64,000 bases of DNA from Xanthomonas arboricola pv. juglandis (GCF_001013475.1 NZ_JZEF01000006.1:186001-250000); one strand, 5' to 3'. Shown: positions 34,366-44,169, counted from the stretch's first letter. Notes: generated from the sequence alone by a model not told the origin. Translations and numbers: made by a program.

Positions 34366-37263
34366 GCGGCACAGGCCGGCACCACCGTGACCGCGACCAA
34401 TGTGGCCAGCGGCGCCGTCCGGCGCGTGCCCACCGGCGCCGACGGCAGCTACGCGCTGGTCGGCCTGCCCCCGGGTACCTACAAGGTGGATGCCGGCCCC
34501 GGCAGCGAGCAGACCGTGACCCTGTCGGTGGCCTCGTCGGTCACCTTGAACCTGGGCGGCGGCGCGGCCGCGGCGCCTGCCGGCGATGCCACCACGCTGG
34601 ATGCGGTGCAGGTCACCGCCACCACGCTGCAGGAGGTCAAGACCTCCGAAGTGGGCACCAACGTGTCGCTGAAGCAGATCAGCACCGTGCCGCAGCTGAC
34701 GCGCAACTTCCTGGAGTTCGCCGACACCGTGCCGGGCATGCAGTTCGAGACCAACTCCAACGGCAACAGCCAGATCCGCGGCGGCGCGCAGGGCAGCTCG
34801 GCGGTGAACGTCTACATCGACGGTGTCGGTCAGAAGAGCTACCTGTTCGGCGGCGTGTCCGGGCAGGAGCAGAGCGCGGGCAACCCGTTCCCGCAGCTGG
34901 CCATCGGTGAGTACAAGGTCATCACCTCCAACTACAAGGCCGAGTTCGACCAGGTCGGTTCGGCAGCGATCGTGGCCTCGACCAAGTCCGGCGGCAATGA
35001 GTTCCACGGCGAGATCTTCGGGCGCACCAGCAATACCGATTTCCGCGCGCGCCAGCCCGACGAACGCGCCGGCGCGCCCAACTCCGATGGCAGCAAGCGC
35101 AAGACCCACCAGGACGAATACGGCTTTGCGCTGAGCGGGCCGATCGTGCAGGACAAAGCGCATTTCTTCTTCAGCTACGAAGGCAAGGGCTTCGAGGTCT
35201 CGGCCGATCCGGTGGCCGTGCCCGATCGCTTCAGCGCGCTCAGCGACGACCTGCCCGCCGGCGTGCAGAGCCGGCTCGGCTCGGTCACCCGCCCGTTCAA
35301 CGAAGACCTGTACTTCGGCAAGGTCGACTGGGACATCGGCGAGAACGACCGCCTGGAGCTCACCGGCAAGTACCGCGACGAGGAAAGCCGCGACAGCGTC
35401 GGCGGCCAGACCACCGCGATCGCCTCCAAGATCAACCTCAACACCGAAAAGCGCTTCGACCTGCGCTGGCAGCATTACGGCGAGCGCTACGTCAACGAAG
35501 CGCGCGTGTCCTATGAAGACGTGCTGTTCAATCCCACCGCCTATACCGTGGGCAGCCAAAGCGTGTACACGCGCGGCATCGCCGAAGACGACGTGCTGCT
35601 CAACGACGGTGCCACCAGTGGCCTGGCGATCCAGCGCAAGGGCCAGAAGGGCCCCAGCTTCCAGAACGACCTGACCTTCAACAACCTGGAGTGGCACGGC
35701 AACCACGTCATCAAGATGGGCGTGAAGTACAAGGAAGTGGAGCTGACCCAGAGCGAGAACTCTGCGGCCAACCCGTCGTTCTACTACGCGGTGGGCGATG
35801 GCGCGGGCACCTCGGCCATTCCCTACCAGGTACGCTTCAACCTGCCGTTCGCCGGTGCCGCACCGTCGGTGACCACCACCAGCAAGCAGCTGGGCCTGTA
35901 CATCCAGGACGATTGGGACGTCAACGACAAGCTGCAGTTGAATATCGGCGTGCGCTGGGATGGCGAAAAGATTCCCTCGTACCTGGACAACGTGACCCCG
36001 CCGGAAGTGGTGGCGGCCTTGAACGGCCCCGGCACCGATCCGGCCGTGAGCGCCACCTACGCCGAGCAGCTGGCCAAGGGCGGGGTGGACATCAACGACT
36101 ACATCAGCAACGGCCGCAACCGCAAACAGGACAACAACAACTTCGCGCCGCGCCTGGGCTTTTCCTACGACTTCCGTGGCGACGAGTCGCTGGTGCTGTT
36201 CGGCGGTGCCGGCCGCAGCTACGACCGCAACCTGTTCGACGTGATGGGCCTGGAGCAGATCAAATCCGCGCTGGCGCAGTACACGATCCGCTTTGCCGGG
36301 CCCACCAACTGCGTCCCGGCGGCGGGTACCTGCACCGCCTTCGATCCGACCTATGTGAGCAATCCCGACAGCCTGGCCAACCTGGTCGATGCGCGCGTAC
36401 GCAACGGCGAAATCGACCTGCTCAACAACGATCTGAAGACGCCGTATGCCGACCAGTATTCGTTGGGCCTGCGCACCCAGCTGGGCGACTGGAACACCTC
36501 GGCCACGCTGTCGTACATCCACAGCAAGGACGGTTTCATCTTCACCCTGGGCAACCGCTATGCCAACGGCGATTTCTTCCAGAACGGCGCTCAGGCGTTC
36601 GAGCAGCGGCCGCAGGGCTTCGGCAACCTGATCATCGGCAACAACGGCGTGGAGACCAAGACCGGCCAGTTGCTGCTGTCGGCGGACAAGGCCTATACGC
36701 AGGAAAGCGGCTGGGGCCTGACCGCGGCCTACACCTTCTCCCGTGCGCGCGGCAATCGCGGCAACGACGATCGCTACGGATTCGATGCGGCCACCATTGC
36801 CGACTATCCGTTCCTGGATCTCAATGCGGTGCCGCGCCATCGCCTGGTGCTCACCGGCATCTACGACCTGTTCTGGGGCATCAGCGGCTCGGCCAAGCTG
36901 ACCCTGGCCACGGTGCCGCCGCGCAACGAGGCGATCTCCTACGACCAGTACGGCGGCCCAAGTTCGGACAACATCCGCGTGGTCTCGGTGGATGCGCCCG
37001 GCGGCAAGTTCATCGCCGGCGGCGATATCTTCGGCACCCGCCAGCTGGACCTGTCGTTGTCCAAGGACATGCACATCACCGACGCGGTCACCGTGCAGGT
37101 GCGCGGCGACCTGATCAATGCGCTGAACTTCCGCAACTACGATCAGTACAGCATCGACTGGGGCAGTGCCGGCGTGTACGACCCGCGCGTGCGCATCAAC
37201 CAGTACGGCGCGATGTCCACCCCGCCACGGACCTTGTTCATGAGCGCACGCATCATCTGGTAA
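34234..37263 (+). CDS. TonB-dependent receptor, Oar-like, copy 1
   Basis: The product has 1009 residues. A signal peptide ends near AMAQ. Residues 30-105 form a carboxypeptidase-regulatory-like beta-sandwich (ATLRGQVAAAQ, GSYALVGLPPGTYKV), placing it in the Oar-like receptor group. The plug domain follows (KTSEVGTNVSLKQIS, RNFLEFADTVPGMQF, IDGVGQKSYLF, IGEYKVITSNYKAEF), then a long barrel ending FMSARIIW with a terminal aromatic residue. Such receptors often import plant-derived sugars or peptides in xanthomonads; the ligand is unknown. It is the first of two adjacent paralogues behind a LacI regulator. Confidence 0.9.
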   Translation: MKNYRTVSTLPARSLLCCALAASLLASTPAMAQSSNATLRGQVAAAQAGTTVTATNVASGAVRRVPTGADGSYALVGLPPGTYKVDAGPGSEQTVTLSVASSVTLNLGGGAAAAPAGDATTLDAVQVTATTLQEVKTSEVGTNVSLKQISTVPQLTRNFLEFADTVPGMQFETNSNGNSQIRGGAQGSSAVNVYIDGVGQKSYLFGGVSGQEQSAGNPFPQLAIGEYKVITSNYKAEFDQVGSAAIVASTKSGGNEFHGEIFGRTSNTDFRARQPDERAGAPNSDGSKRKTHQDEYGFALSGPIVQDKAHFFFSYEGKGFEVSADPVAVPDRFSALSDDLPAGVQSRLGSVTRPFNEDLYFGKVDWDIGENDRLELTGKYRDEESRDSVGGQTTAIASKINLNTEKRFDLRWQHYGERYVNEARVSYEDVLFNPTAYTVGSQSVYTRGIAEDDVLLNDGATSGLAIQRKGQKGPSFQNDLTFNNLEWHGNHVIKMGVKYKEVELTQSENSAANPSFYYAVGDGAGTSAIPYQVRFNLPFAGAAPSVTTTSKQLGLYIQDDWDVNDKLQLNIGVRWDGEKIPSYLDNVTPPEVVAALNGPGTDPAVSATYAEQLAKGGVDINDYISNGRNRKQDNNNFAPRLGFSYDFRGDESLVLFGGAGRSYDRNLFDVMGLEQIKSALAQYTIRFAGPTNCVPAAGTCTAFDPTYVSNPDSLANLVDARVRNGEIDLLNNDLKTPYADQYSLGLRTQLGDWNTSATLSYIHSKDGFIFTLGNRYANGDFFQNGAQAFEQRPQGFGNLIIGNNGVETKTGQLLLSADKAYTQESGWGLTAAYTFSRARGNRGNDDRYGFDAATIADYPFLDLNAVPRHRLVLTGIYDLFWGISGSAKLTLATVPPRNEAISYDQYGGPSSDNIRVVSVDAPGGKFIAGGDIFGTRQLDLSLSKDMHITDAVTVQVRGDLINALNFRNYDQYSIDWGSAGVYDPRVRINQYGAMSTPPRTLFMSARIIW

Positions 37264-37522
37264 CGGCGGCGTTGGCGGCATCCGGCGTCCCGCCGCCGGT
37301 GCCACCCCCGCTGCCTAAGCTGCATCGGCCCCACGGCAATGGGGAGGGGCCGCCTGCAGGCTTGTTGCATCGTCCCGATTGCGGTGTGTTGCTGTGGCGC
37401 GGCGCGCGATGCGCGCGATGCTGCAGCCCGCACGCTTCCATCGGCGATCGTTTTTTGTTGTGTTTGCCGTCCCTGCTGTCTGTTGCCGCTGTACCCGTTC
37501 CATCCACACCAAGCACCAACCT

Positions 37523-37708
37523 CGACGCGCCAGTCACTTCACTGGTTCGCGCTTTACCCCTGGGAGGGGGAAAGTCATGAAGACTCACCGCACCGTCTCC
37601 ACCCTGCCGGCACGCAGCCTGTTGTGCTGCGCCCTGGCTGCCTCGTTGTTCGCCACCACCCCGGCCATGGCACAGTCCAGCAACGCCACCTTGCGCGGCC
37701 AGGTCGCT
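37523..37708 (+). repeat. Duplicated leader and signal-peptide block, copy 2
   Basis: This is the counterpart of 34180-34365, with only scattered differences. The similarity drops after the signal peptide, so purifying selection or gene conversion acts on this part. Confidence 0.75.
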
Positions 37709-40609
37709 TCCGCGCAGAGCGGCAGCGAGGTCGTCGTCACCAATGTCGCCACCGGCTCGGTGCGACGTGCACCGGTCAATGCGAACGGCAACTACACCAT
37801 CGTCGGCCTGCAACCGGGCACCTACACCGTCGAATCCAACGGCGTCAGCCGCACGGTGACCCTGTCGGTGGCCTCCAGCGCCACCGTCGATCTCGGCACC
37901 GAAGCGGCGGCAGCGCCGGCCGGCGATGCGACCACGCTGGACACGGTGACGGTCAGCGCGCCGATGATCCGCGACGTCAAGACATCGGAGGTGGGTAATA
38001 CGGTTTCGCTGCGGCAGATCCAGCAGCTGCCGCAGGCCACGCGCAACTTCCTGGAGTTCGCCGACACCGTGCCGGGTATGGTGTTCACCATCGACCAGGA
38101 CGGCAACACCAAGTTGCGTGGCGGTGCGTCCAACGCCAGTTCCAGCAACCTGTACATCGACGGCGTGAGCCAGAAGAGCTATGTCTCCGGTGGCGGTATT
38201 GCCGGGCAGGACGAGACCCAGGGCAATCCGTTCCCGCAGCTCGCCATCGGCGAGTACAAGGTGATCACCTCCAACTACAAGGCCGAATACGGCCAGATCA
38301 GTGGCGCGGCGATCACCGCGGCCACCAAGTCCGGCACCAACGAGTTCCATGGCGAGGCGTTCTATCGCTTCACCAATCAGGATCTGCGTGAGAAGCGCCC
38401 GGACGAAGAAGATGGAAAGGTGGACTCGCAGACCAAGGAATACGGCGTTGCGATCGGCGGCCCGCTGATCCAGGACCGCATGCATTTCTTCTTCGCCTAC
38501 GAAGGCAAGGACAACGTGGCGCCCAAGAGCGTGCAGGCAAGCGCCGAAGCGGCGCCGTTCGTCGGCCTGCTGCCGTCCAATCTGCGCGACCAGTACGGTG
38601 CGTCCAACATGCCGTTCACCGAAGACCTGTACTTCGGCAAGATCGACTTCGAGCCGACCGATAACGACCGCATCGAGCTGGCCACGCAGTACCGCGACGA
38701 AACCCAGGTCAGCAACGTCGGCGGCCAGAACGCGCCCGTCCGCGCAGTGGACAAGATCAACAAGGACAAGCGCACCAGCCTGCGTTGGCAGCACAGCGCC
38801 GACAGCTGGTTCAACGAAGCCATCCTCACCACCGAGGATTCGCGCAACGTGCCGACACCGCGCGGCATCGGCAACGGCTCCATCTATACCTACATCGACC
38901 GGACGCAGGCCGATCCGCGCCAGTGGGTCTTCCTCAACACCGGCGCCGCCAGCGGCGAAGACTTCAAGCTACGTAGCCAGAAGGGCTGGTCGTTCCAGAA
39001 CGATCTGACCTTCAACGCACTGCAATGGCATGGCGAGCACACCATCAAGACCGGGGTGACCTATCGCGACATCAAGCTGACGTCGCGCGAGTCCAGTTCG
39101 CTCAACCCGCAGTTCAGCTATGAAGTCGGTCAGAACGGTGTTGCGCCGGTTCCCTTCCAGGTGCGCTATATCCGTGCGTTCGACAATCCCGGTCAGGTGC
39201 CGGTGGTGGAATCGCCGTCCAAGCAGTACGGCATCTACCTGCAGGACGACTGGGCAGTGAACGACAAGCTGATGCTCAACATCGGCGTGCGTTACGACTA
39301 TGAGGACACCCCGGCCTACACCGACTTCGTGACCTCGCAGCCGTTCATCAATGCGCTGTATTCGGACGACCCCGACAACCCGGGTCAACCGTGGGCCAAC
39401 CGTCTGCTGCCCAGCGGCATCAACGTGGCCGACTACATCAGCACCGGCAACAACCGCAAGAATTTCAAGGACGCCTGGGCACCGCGCTTCGGCTTCTCGT
39501 ATGACTTCTTCGGCGACGAGAGCGCGGTGCTGCATGGCGGCGCCGGTCGCTCCTACGATCGCAACCTGTTCGAGCAGCTCGCACTGGAATCGGTCAAGGC
39601 CGCGCTGTCACCGGTGGTGGTGTACTTCAGCGATGCTGCCAGCGGGCAAAGCTGCTTCCGCGACGACCGTGCGTGCACGGCGTGGAACCCGGCATATTTC
39701 ACCGGCATCGATCAGCTCAATACGATCGATGGCACCAGTGACAGCTCCGAGCTTTTCATGTTCAAGAACAAGCTCAAGACCCCGTACAGCGACCAGTACA
39801 GCATCGGTATCAGCAACCAGGTCGGCGACTGGTTGACCGACGTGACCTTCCAGCGCGTGTTGGCCTATGACGGCCTGGTGATGAGCCTGGTCAACCGCTA
39901 CCCGGATGGTGCGTACTTCGACGCCACCGGCAGCGTGCCCTGGGGCGAGCCGGTGCCGGGCTACCGCAATACGATCCTGGGCTACAACGGCCTGGAGCAG
40001 CGCAGCAGCCAGGTGTTGCTGTCAGCCGAAAAGCCCTACACCAAGGAATCGGGCTGGGGCTTGAACCTGTCCTACACCCACACCAGCGCGCGCCAGAACC
40101 GCACCATCGACGAGCCGTTCGCGTTCGACAAGGCCACCATTCGCGACTACCCGTTCGTGAAGTCCGATGCCGTGTCGGCGCATCGCTTCGTCGCGTCCGG
40201 CTCGATCGATGGCCCGTGGGGAGTGACCTTCGGCGCCAAGTTGGTGCTGGCCACGCCCGAGCCGATCAACACGATCGCCTGCTACGGCTTTACCGATCCC
40301 GATGGCGGCACCTGCCAGGCCGTGGGCGTGACCCCGCCGGGCAATGGCAAGTTCCTGCTGGGTGGCAAGATCTGGGGCTACCGCACCGTGGACCTGCAGG
40401 CCAACAAGGAGTTCACGGTGGTGGGCGACTTCAAGCTCAACGCACGCATCAACGTGCTCAACGCCTTCAACTTCAAGAACTTCACCCAGTACCAGTACAA
40501 CAGCTTCGGCAGCAACGGACGCCTGCAGCCTGACATCACCGTGGTCGACAACGGCGAAATCAGCTATGTGCCCCGCAGTGTCGTGCTGGAAGTGGGCGCC
40601 AAGTTCTGA
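37577..40609 (+). CDS. TonB-dependent receptor, Oar-like, copy 2
   Basis: The product has 1010 residues and the same architecture as the gene before it. The signal peptide ends AMAQ, followed by a regulatory beta-sandwich (ATLRGQVASAQ, GNYTIVGLQPGTYTV), the plug (KTSEVGNTVSLRQI, RNFLEFADTVPGMVF, IDGVSQKSYVSGG, IGEYKVITSNYKAEY) and a barrel ending VVLEVGAKF. The plug is close to copy 1, while the extracellular loops of the barrel diverge, as expected if the two bind different ligands. It lies 313 bases after copy 1 with its own strong ribosome site, and 110 bases before the halogenase gene. Confidence 0.9.
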   Translation: MKTHRTVSTLPARSLLCCALAASLFATTPAMAQSSNATLRGQVASAQSGSEVVVTNVATGSVRRAPVNANGNYTIVGLQPGTYTVESNGVSRTVTLSVASSATVDLGTEAAAAPAGDATTLDTVTVSAPMIRDVKTSEVGNTVSLRQIQQLPQATRNFLEFADTVPGMVFTIDQDGNTKLRGGASNASSSNLYIDGVSQKSYVSGGGIAGQDETQGNPFPQLAIGEYKVITSNYKAEYGQISGAAITAATKSGTNEFHGEAFYRFTNQDLREKRPDEEDGKVDSQTKEYGVAIGGPLIQDRMHFFFAYEGKDNVAPKSVQASAEAAPFVGLLPSNLRDQYGASNMPFTEDLYFGKIDFEPTDNDRIELATQYRDETQVSNVGGQNAPVRAVDKINKDKRTSLRWQHSADSWFNEAILTTEDSRNVPTPRGIGNGSIYTYIDRTQADPRQWVFLNTGAASGEDFKLRSQKGWSFQNDLTFNALQWHGEHTIKTGVTYRDIKLTSRESSSLNPQFSYEVGQNGVAPVPFQVRYIRAFDNPGQVPVVESPSKQYGIYLQDDWAVNDKLMLNIGVRYDYEDTPAYTDFVTSQPFINALYSDDPDNPGQPWANRLLPSGINVADYISTGNNRKNFKDAWAPRFGFSYDFFGDESAVLHGGAGRSYDRNLFEQLALESVKAALSPVVVYFSDAASGQSCFRDDRACTAWNPAYFTGIDQLNTIDGTSDSSELFMFKNKLKTPYSDQYSIGISNQVGDWLTDVTFQRVLAYDGLVMSLVNRYPDGAYFDATGSVPWGEPVPGYRNTILGYNGLEQRSSQVLLSAEKPYTKESGWGLNLSYTHTSARQNRTIDEPFAFDKATIRDYPFVKSDAVSAHRFVASGSIDGPWGVTFGAKLVLATPEPINTIACYGFTDPDGGTCQAVGVTPPGNGKFLLGGKIWGYRTVDLQANKEFTVVGDFKLNARINVLNAFNFKNFTQYQYNSFGSNGRLQPDITVVDNGEISYVPRSVVLEVGAKF

Positions 40610-40622
40610 TGCAGCCCAACGC

Positions 40623-40674
40623 CATCTGCCTGCGCTGTGCAGGCAGATGATCCGGACGGGGCCAGCTGGCCCCG
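40623..40674 (+). terminator. Double hairpin between receptor and halogenase genes
   Basis: CATCTGCCTGC/GCAGGCAGATG forms an 11-bp stem with a 5-base loop at 40623-40649. The 18-base palindrome CGGGGCCAGCTGGCCCCG follows at 40657-40674. The first is terminator-like without a T run. Together they probably attenuate readthrough into the halogenase gene. Confidence 0.5.
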
Positions 40675-40719
40675 TTCGCTTGTTGGCGGTTTCCACTCTC
40701 GTACAGGATCGAACGCCGC

Positions 40720-42246
40720 ATGCTCCCCGCTCCACTGCGCAACATCGTCATCGTCATCGTCGGCGGCGGCACCGCCGGCTGGATGGCGGCCGCGGCCTTC
40801 GCGCGCGTGCTTGGCCCCGGCTTCAAGGTGCAGCTGATCGAATCCGAACAGCTCGGCACCGTTGGCGTTGGCGAGGCCACCGTGCCGCACATCAAGGCCT
40901 TCAATAACCTGCTCGGCATCGACGAGGCCGAGTTCGTGCGCCAGACCCAGGGCAGCTTCAAGCTCGGCATCGAGTTCGTCGACTGGCAGCGGCCCGGCAC
41001 GTCGTACATCCATGGCTTCGGCACCCAGATCGGGCACCCGCTCGGGCTGCTGCCATTCCACCAGTACTGGATCAAGCAGCACGCGCGCGGCAAGGCGCAG
41101 CCGCTGGGCGCCTACACGCTCAACACCGTGGCCGCAGTGCGCGGCAAGTTCATGACCTCGGCCGGCGATGTGCCGGCCAATTCGCCGCTGGCCAACATCG
41201 CCTACGCGTACCACTTCGATGCCACGCAGTACGCGCGCTTCTTGCGCACCTACTCCGAACAGCGCGGCGTCACCCGCATCGAGGGCCTGGTCGAACAGGT
41301 GCAGCTGCATGCGGACACCGGCCACGTGCAATCGCTGCAGCTGGCCTCCGGGCAGGTCGTCAGCGGCGACCTGTTCATCGACTGCTCGGGCTTCCGCGGG
41401 CTGTTGATCGAAGAAGCCTTGCACACCGGCTACCACGACTTCACCCATTGGCTGCCGTGCGATCGTGCGCTGGCGGTGCCGAGCGAAAACGTCGGCCCGC
41501 CCACGCCGTACACGCGCTCCACCGCGCGCGCGGCCGGCTGGCAGTGGCGCATTCCGCTGCAGCACCGCACCGGCAACGGCTATGTGTATTCCAGCGCGCA
41601 CATCAGCGACGACGAAGCCGCCGCCACCCTGCTCGCCAACCTGGAGGGCACGCCGCTGGCCGACCCGCGCCCGCTGCGCTTCACCACTGGCCGGCGCAAG
41701 CAGTTCTGGAACCGCAATGTGGTCGCGCTGGGCCTGGCCAGCGGCTTCCTGGAACCGCTGGAATCGACCAGCATCCATCTGATCCAGGCCGGCATTTCGC
41801 GGCTGCTGGAGCTGTTTCCGCGCGAGGGCATCAGCCCGGTGCTGGTGCAGCGCTACAACGACCGGCTGGCGTTCGAGTTCGACCGCGTCCGCGATTTTTT
41901 GGTGCTGCACTACCACGCCACCGAGCGCGACGACAGCGCGTTCTGGCGGCACTGCCGCACGATGCCGATCACCCCGGAGCTGCAGACCACGCTGGACCTG
42001 TTTCGCGACAGCGGGCGCTTCTACCGCAATGCCGAGGAGATGTTTGCCGAGATCAGCTGGGTGCAGGTGATGGTGGGCCAGGGCATCCTGCCGCAGGGTT
42101 ACCACCCGCTGGTGGACCAGGTGCCCGATCACGACGCCGAACGCTTCCTGGCCAGCGTGGCGCAGACCATCGGCCACTGCGTGGATGTCATGCCCACCCA
42201 CCAGCAGTTCATCGATCGCTACTGCAAGGCGGCTGCGCCGCGCTGA
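40720..42246 (+). CDS. Flavin-dependent tryptophan-halogenase-like enzyme
   Basis: The product has 508 residues. The FAD-binding GGGTAGWMAA box lies near residue 16. The halogenase-specific GWQWRIP (W-x-W-x-I-P) is near residue 270. The lysine of GSFKLGIEF and the glutamate of LESTSIHL match the catalytic pair of PrnA/RebH. It should use reduced flavin and oxygen to form hypohalous acid and halogenate an aromatic substrate, probably indole-like. Relatives from X. campestris have been reported to prefer bromination. No flavin reductase gene is adjacent. Grouping with TonB receptors and a LacI regulator is a recurrent pattern in Xanthomonas and Caulobacter. Confidence 0.88.
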   Translation: MLPAPLRNIVIVIVGGGTAGWMAAAAFARVLGPGFKVQLIESEQLGTVGVGEATVPHIKAFNNLLGIDEAEFVRQTQGSFKLGIEFVDWQRPGTSYIHGFGTQIGHPLGLLPFHQYWIKQHARGKAQPLGAYTLNTVAAVRGKFMTSAGDVPANSPLANIAYAYHFDATQYARFLRTYSEQRGVTRIEGLVEQVQLHADTGHVQSLQLASGQVVSGDLFIDCSGFRGLLIEEALHTGYHDFTHWLPCDRALAVPSENVGPPTPYTRSTARAAGWQWRIPLQHRTGNGYVYSSAHISDDEAAATLLANLEGTPLADPRPLRFTTGRRKQFWNRNVVALGLASGFLEPLESTSIHLIQAGISRLLELFPREGISPVLVQRYNDRLAFEFDRVRDFLVLHYHATERDDSAFWRHCRTMPITPELQTTLDLFRDSGRFYRNAEEMFAEISWVQVMVGQGILPQGYHPLVDQVPDHDAERFLASVAQTIGHCVDVMPTHQQFIDRYCKAAAPR

Positions 42247-42292
42247 GCGACGCCACGGCAGGCGCAATCGCCACATTCACCGATCGGCAGGC

Positions 42293-42323
42293 AAAAAAAA
42301 GGATCGGGCACAAGGCCCGATCC
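42293..42323 (-). terminator. Strong rho-independent terminator (leftward)
   Basis: A 9-bp stem GGATCGGGC/GCCCGATCC with a 5-base loop (42301-42323) is followed, in the leftward direction, by eight T (42293-42300). It would end the pyrF-side transcript or the candidate small RNA. Confidence 0.85.
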
Positions 42324-42425
42324 CTTCGAAAACCGGGACAAGCCCGGTGGACAATGAGTGGCACAGCTTCCGACTGACATCGGACGAGGGGCATCGTACG
42401 CAGGCTTTAACGTTAAAGCAACACT
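42301..42425 (-). ncRNA. Candidate small RNA with C-rich loop
   Basis: Between the pyrF stop and the leftward terminator lies an AT-rich promoter-like segment (TAGAAT at about 42429-42434 on the minus strand), then about 125 bases rich in hairpins: the 16-base palindrome GCTTTAACGTTAAAGC (42404-42419), ACGA-TGCCCC-TCGT with an exposed CCCC loop, CCGA-TGTCAG-TCGG, CCGGG-CTTGT-CCCGG, and the terminator. No protein is encoded. The C-rich loop recalls the sX13 virulence regulator of Xanthomonas; identity is not proven. It could also be a long pyrF 3' UTR. Confidence 0.45.
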
Positions 42426-42493
42426 TTAATTCTATCGATTTAACTTGTTGATTTTGCTTGCTTAGACATGGCCGGCGCGCGCCGGAGGCTCCG

Positions 42494-43219
42494 TCAGCGC
42501 TGCGCCACCGCCGCTTGAATCTCGGCCTGGATCGCAGCCGCCGCGGCGGCCGGATCGGTGGCCAGGCGGATCGGGCGGCCGACCACGATGGCATCGGCGC
42601 CATCGTTGAAGGCCTGCGCCACGCCCACGGTGCGTTGCTGGTCGTCGCCGACCGGGCCGCCGGGGCGGATGCCCGGGCAGACGATCGAAAACCCGGCGCC
42701 GGTGGCGCTGCGGATCGGGCCGGCTTCCTGGCCGGAGGCGATCACACCGTCGATGCCGGCCGCCTGTGCGGCCAGCGCGCGCTCCACCACCACCTCCACC
42801 GGCTCGCGGTCGATGCCCATCGCGGCCAGGTCCGGGCGCCCCATCGAGGTCAGCACGGTCACCGCCAGCAGGCGCATGTCGCCGTGGTTGGCCTCGGCGG
42901 CGGCCTGCAGCATGCCGGCGTGCCAGCCGTGCACGGTGCAATAGCTCACCGGCCACTGCGCCAGGCGGCGGATGGTGCCGGCCACGGTGGCGGGGATGTC
43001 GAAGAACTTCAGGTCCACGAACACGCGCTTGTCGCGCCTGGCCAGGGCGTCGAGCACCTGGAAGTACTCGCCGGAGGCCAGCAGTTCCATGCCGATCTTG
43101 TAGAAGGACACCGACTCGCCCAGGCGGTCGACCCAGGCGATCGCCTCGTCGTGGCCGGGCACATCCAGCGCGAAGATCAGCCGCTCATGCGCGGCCAGCG
43201 GCAGCGGTGCGCGGCTCAT
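42494..43219 (-). CDS. pyrF: Orotidine 5'-phosphate decarboxylase
   Basis: The product has 241 residues starting [20 protein letters not shown]. Hallmarks: LIFALDVPG (first strand), the catalytic D-x-K-x-x-D as [16 protein letters not shown] near residue 70, VHGWHAGML, and VCPGIRP with the phosphate-binding DAIVVGRPI near the C-terminus. It makes UMP in the last step of pyrimidine synthesis. The ATG overlaps the stop of the upstream phosphatase gene (ATGA), so the two are cotranscribed and probably coupled. Confidence 0.95.
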   Translation of the reverse strand: MSRAPLPLAAHERLIFALDVPGHDEAIAWVDRLGESVSFYKIGMELLASGEYFQVLDALARRDKRVFVDLKFFDIPATVAGTIRRLAQWPVSYCTVHGWHAGMLQAAAEANHGDMRLLAVTVLTSMGRPDLAAMGIDREPVEVVVERALAAQAAGIDGVIASGQEAGPIRSATGAGFSIVCPGIRPGGPVGDDQQRTVGVAQAFNDGADAIVVGRPIRLATDPAAAAAAIQAEIQAAVAQR

Positions 43220-44169
43220 CGGGCCACCTCCAGCGCGGCGCGCTTGGCGTCGTGGCGCTGCTGCCAGGGCTGGCCGTAGTCGTTGTTGAACTGCGCCGGC
43301 TCCCAGCCGCCGTAACTGGGGTTGGGCAGCATCCACCAGCGCTCGCCGAACCAGTCGTGGTACTGCTGCAGCAATGCGCCCCGCGCCTGGCTGGTGTTGG
43401 CGGTGACCTGCACGAAGTCGCCGAGCTGGTCGCCGAACTGCATCAGCACGCGGTACGTCTGCCCGGCCAGCTGGCGCCGGCAGTTCTTCTCGCTGCCGTT
43501 CTGCTCGCAGCCCTTGACCACCGTACCCAGGCCCAGAAACACGCTGTCGTCGGCCACCGGCAGCCCGACGCTGCGCAGGTTGGCCAGCGTGGCGTCCTTG
43601 AGGTGCACCGCGCGGTTGGAGATGTAGATCAGGGTGATGCCGCGCGCGTTGGCCGCCTTTGCGAAGTCCACCACGCCCGGGACCGCGGTGGCCTTCTTCT
43701 CCGCCACCCACTGGTCCCAGCTCAGCTCGTCGTATTCCTTGCCGTCGCGCAGCAGGCGCGCCTGGTAGGGCGAGTTGTCCAGCACCGTTTCGTCCACGTC
43801 CAGCACCACCGCCGGCTTCAGCCCGCTGGCGGCATTGCCGCGCTCCTCGGGCACCAGCGCATCCCAGTTGGGCTGCTTCAGCGCAGCGTCCAGCTTGTCG
43901 GCAGCAGCGCGATAGGTCTGCTCGGCCACCGCGCGGTACTCCTCCGAGCGCTGCATCCACAGCACCGCATTGAGGTTGTCGTCGCCGGCCGGTGCGCTGG
44001 CGGCTGCGGGCTGCGGGGTGGTCTTGGCGGCGGCGCTGGCGGCCGCATTGGCGGACACGGCGGCGTCCTGCGCGCGCTGGGCCAGCTCCTTGTCGGCGGG
44101 CTTGCAGGCGCTTAGGGCCAGCGCGGTGCAGGCGAGCAGGGACAAGGGTGCGTAAAGCGAGGGGCGCAT
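43216..44169 (-). CDS. HAD acid phosphatase lipoprotein (e(P4)/class B-like)
   Basis: The product has 317 residues. The lipobox LALSAC near residue 22 predicts a lipoprotein. After a low-complexity linker, the HAD acid phosphatase core is seen: the nucleophile box [16 protein letters not shown] (D-x-D-E-T), the T/S motif [11 protein letters not shown], and the basic and acidic motifs [29 protein letters not shown]. This is the pattern of Haemophilus e(P4) and plant VSP-type acid phosphatases. It removes phosphate from nucleotides or other small molecules in the periplasm. Coupling to pyrF (4-base overlap) suggests a link to nucleotide scavenging. Confidence 0.88.
   Translation of the reverse strand: MRPSLYAPLSLLACTALALSACKPADKELAQRAQDAAVSANAAASAAAKTTPQPAAASAPAGDDNLNAVLWMQRSEEYRAVAEQTYRAAADKLDAALKQPNWDALVPEERGNAASGLKPAVVLDVDETVLDNSPYQARLLRDGKEYDELSWDQWVAEKKATAVPGVVDFAKAANARGITLIYISNRAVHLKDATLANLRSVGLPVADDSVFLGLGTVVKGCEQNGSEKNCRRQLAGQTYRVLMQFGDQLGDFVQVTANTSQARGALLQQYHDWFGERWWMLPNPSYGGWEPAQFNNDYGQPWQQRHDAKRAALEVAR

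Noticed and set aside
33901-37305. A very long open frame antisense to the first TonB receptor gene
   Set aside because: High-GC codon bias leaves the opposite strand open. Its translation is rich in V, H, G and R with no domain, while the plus strand encodes a full receptor.
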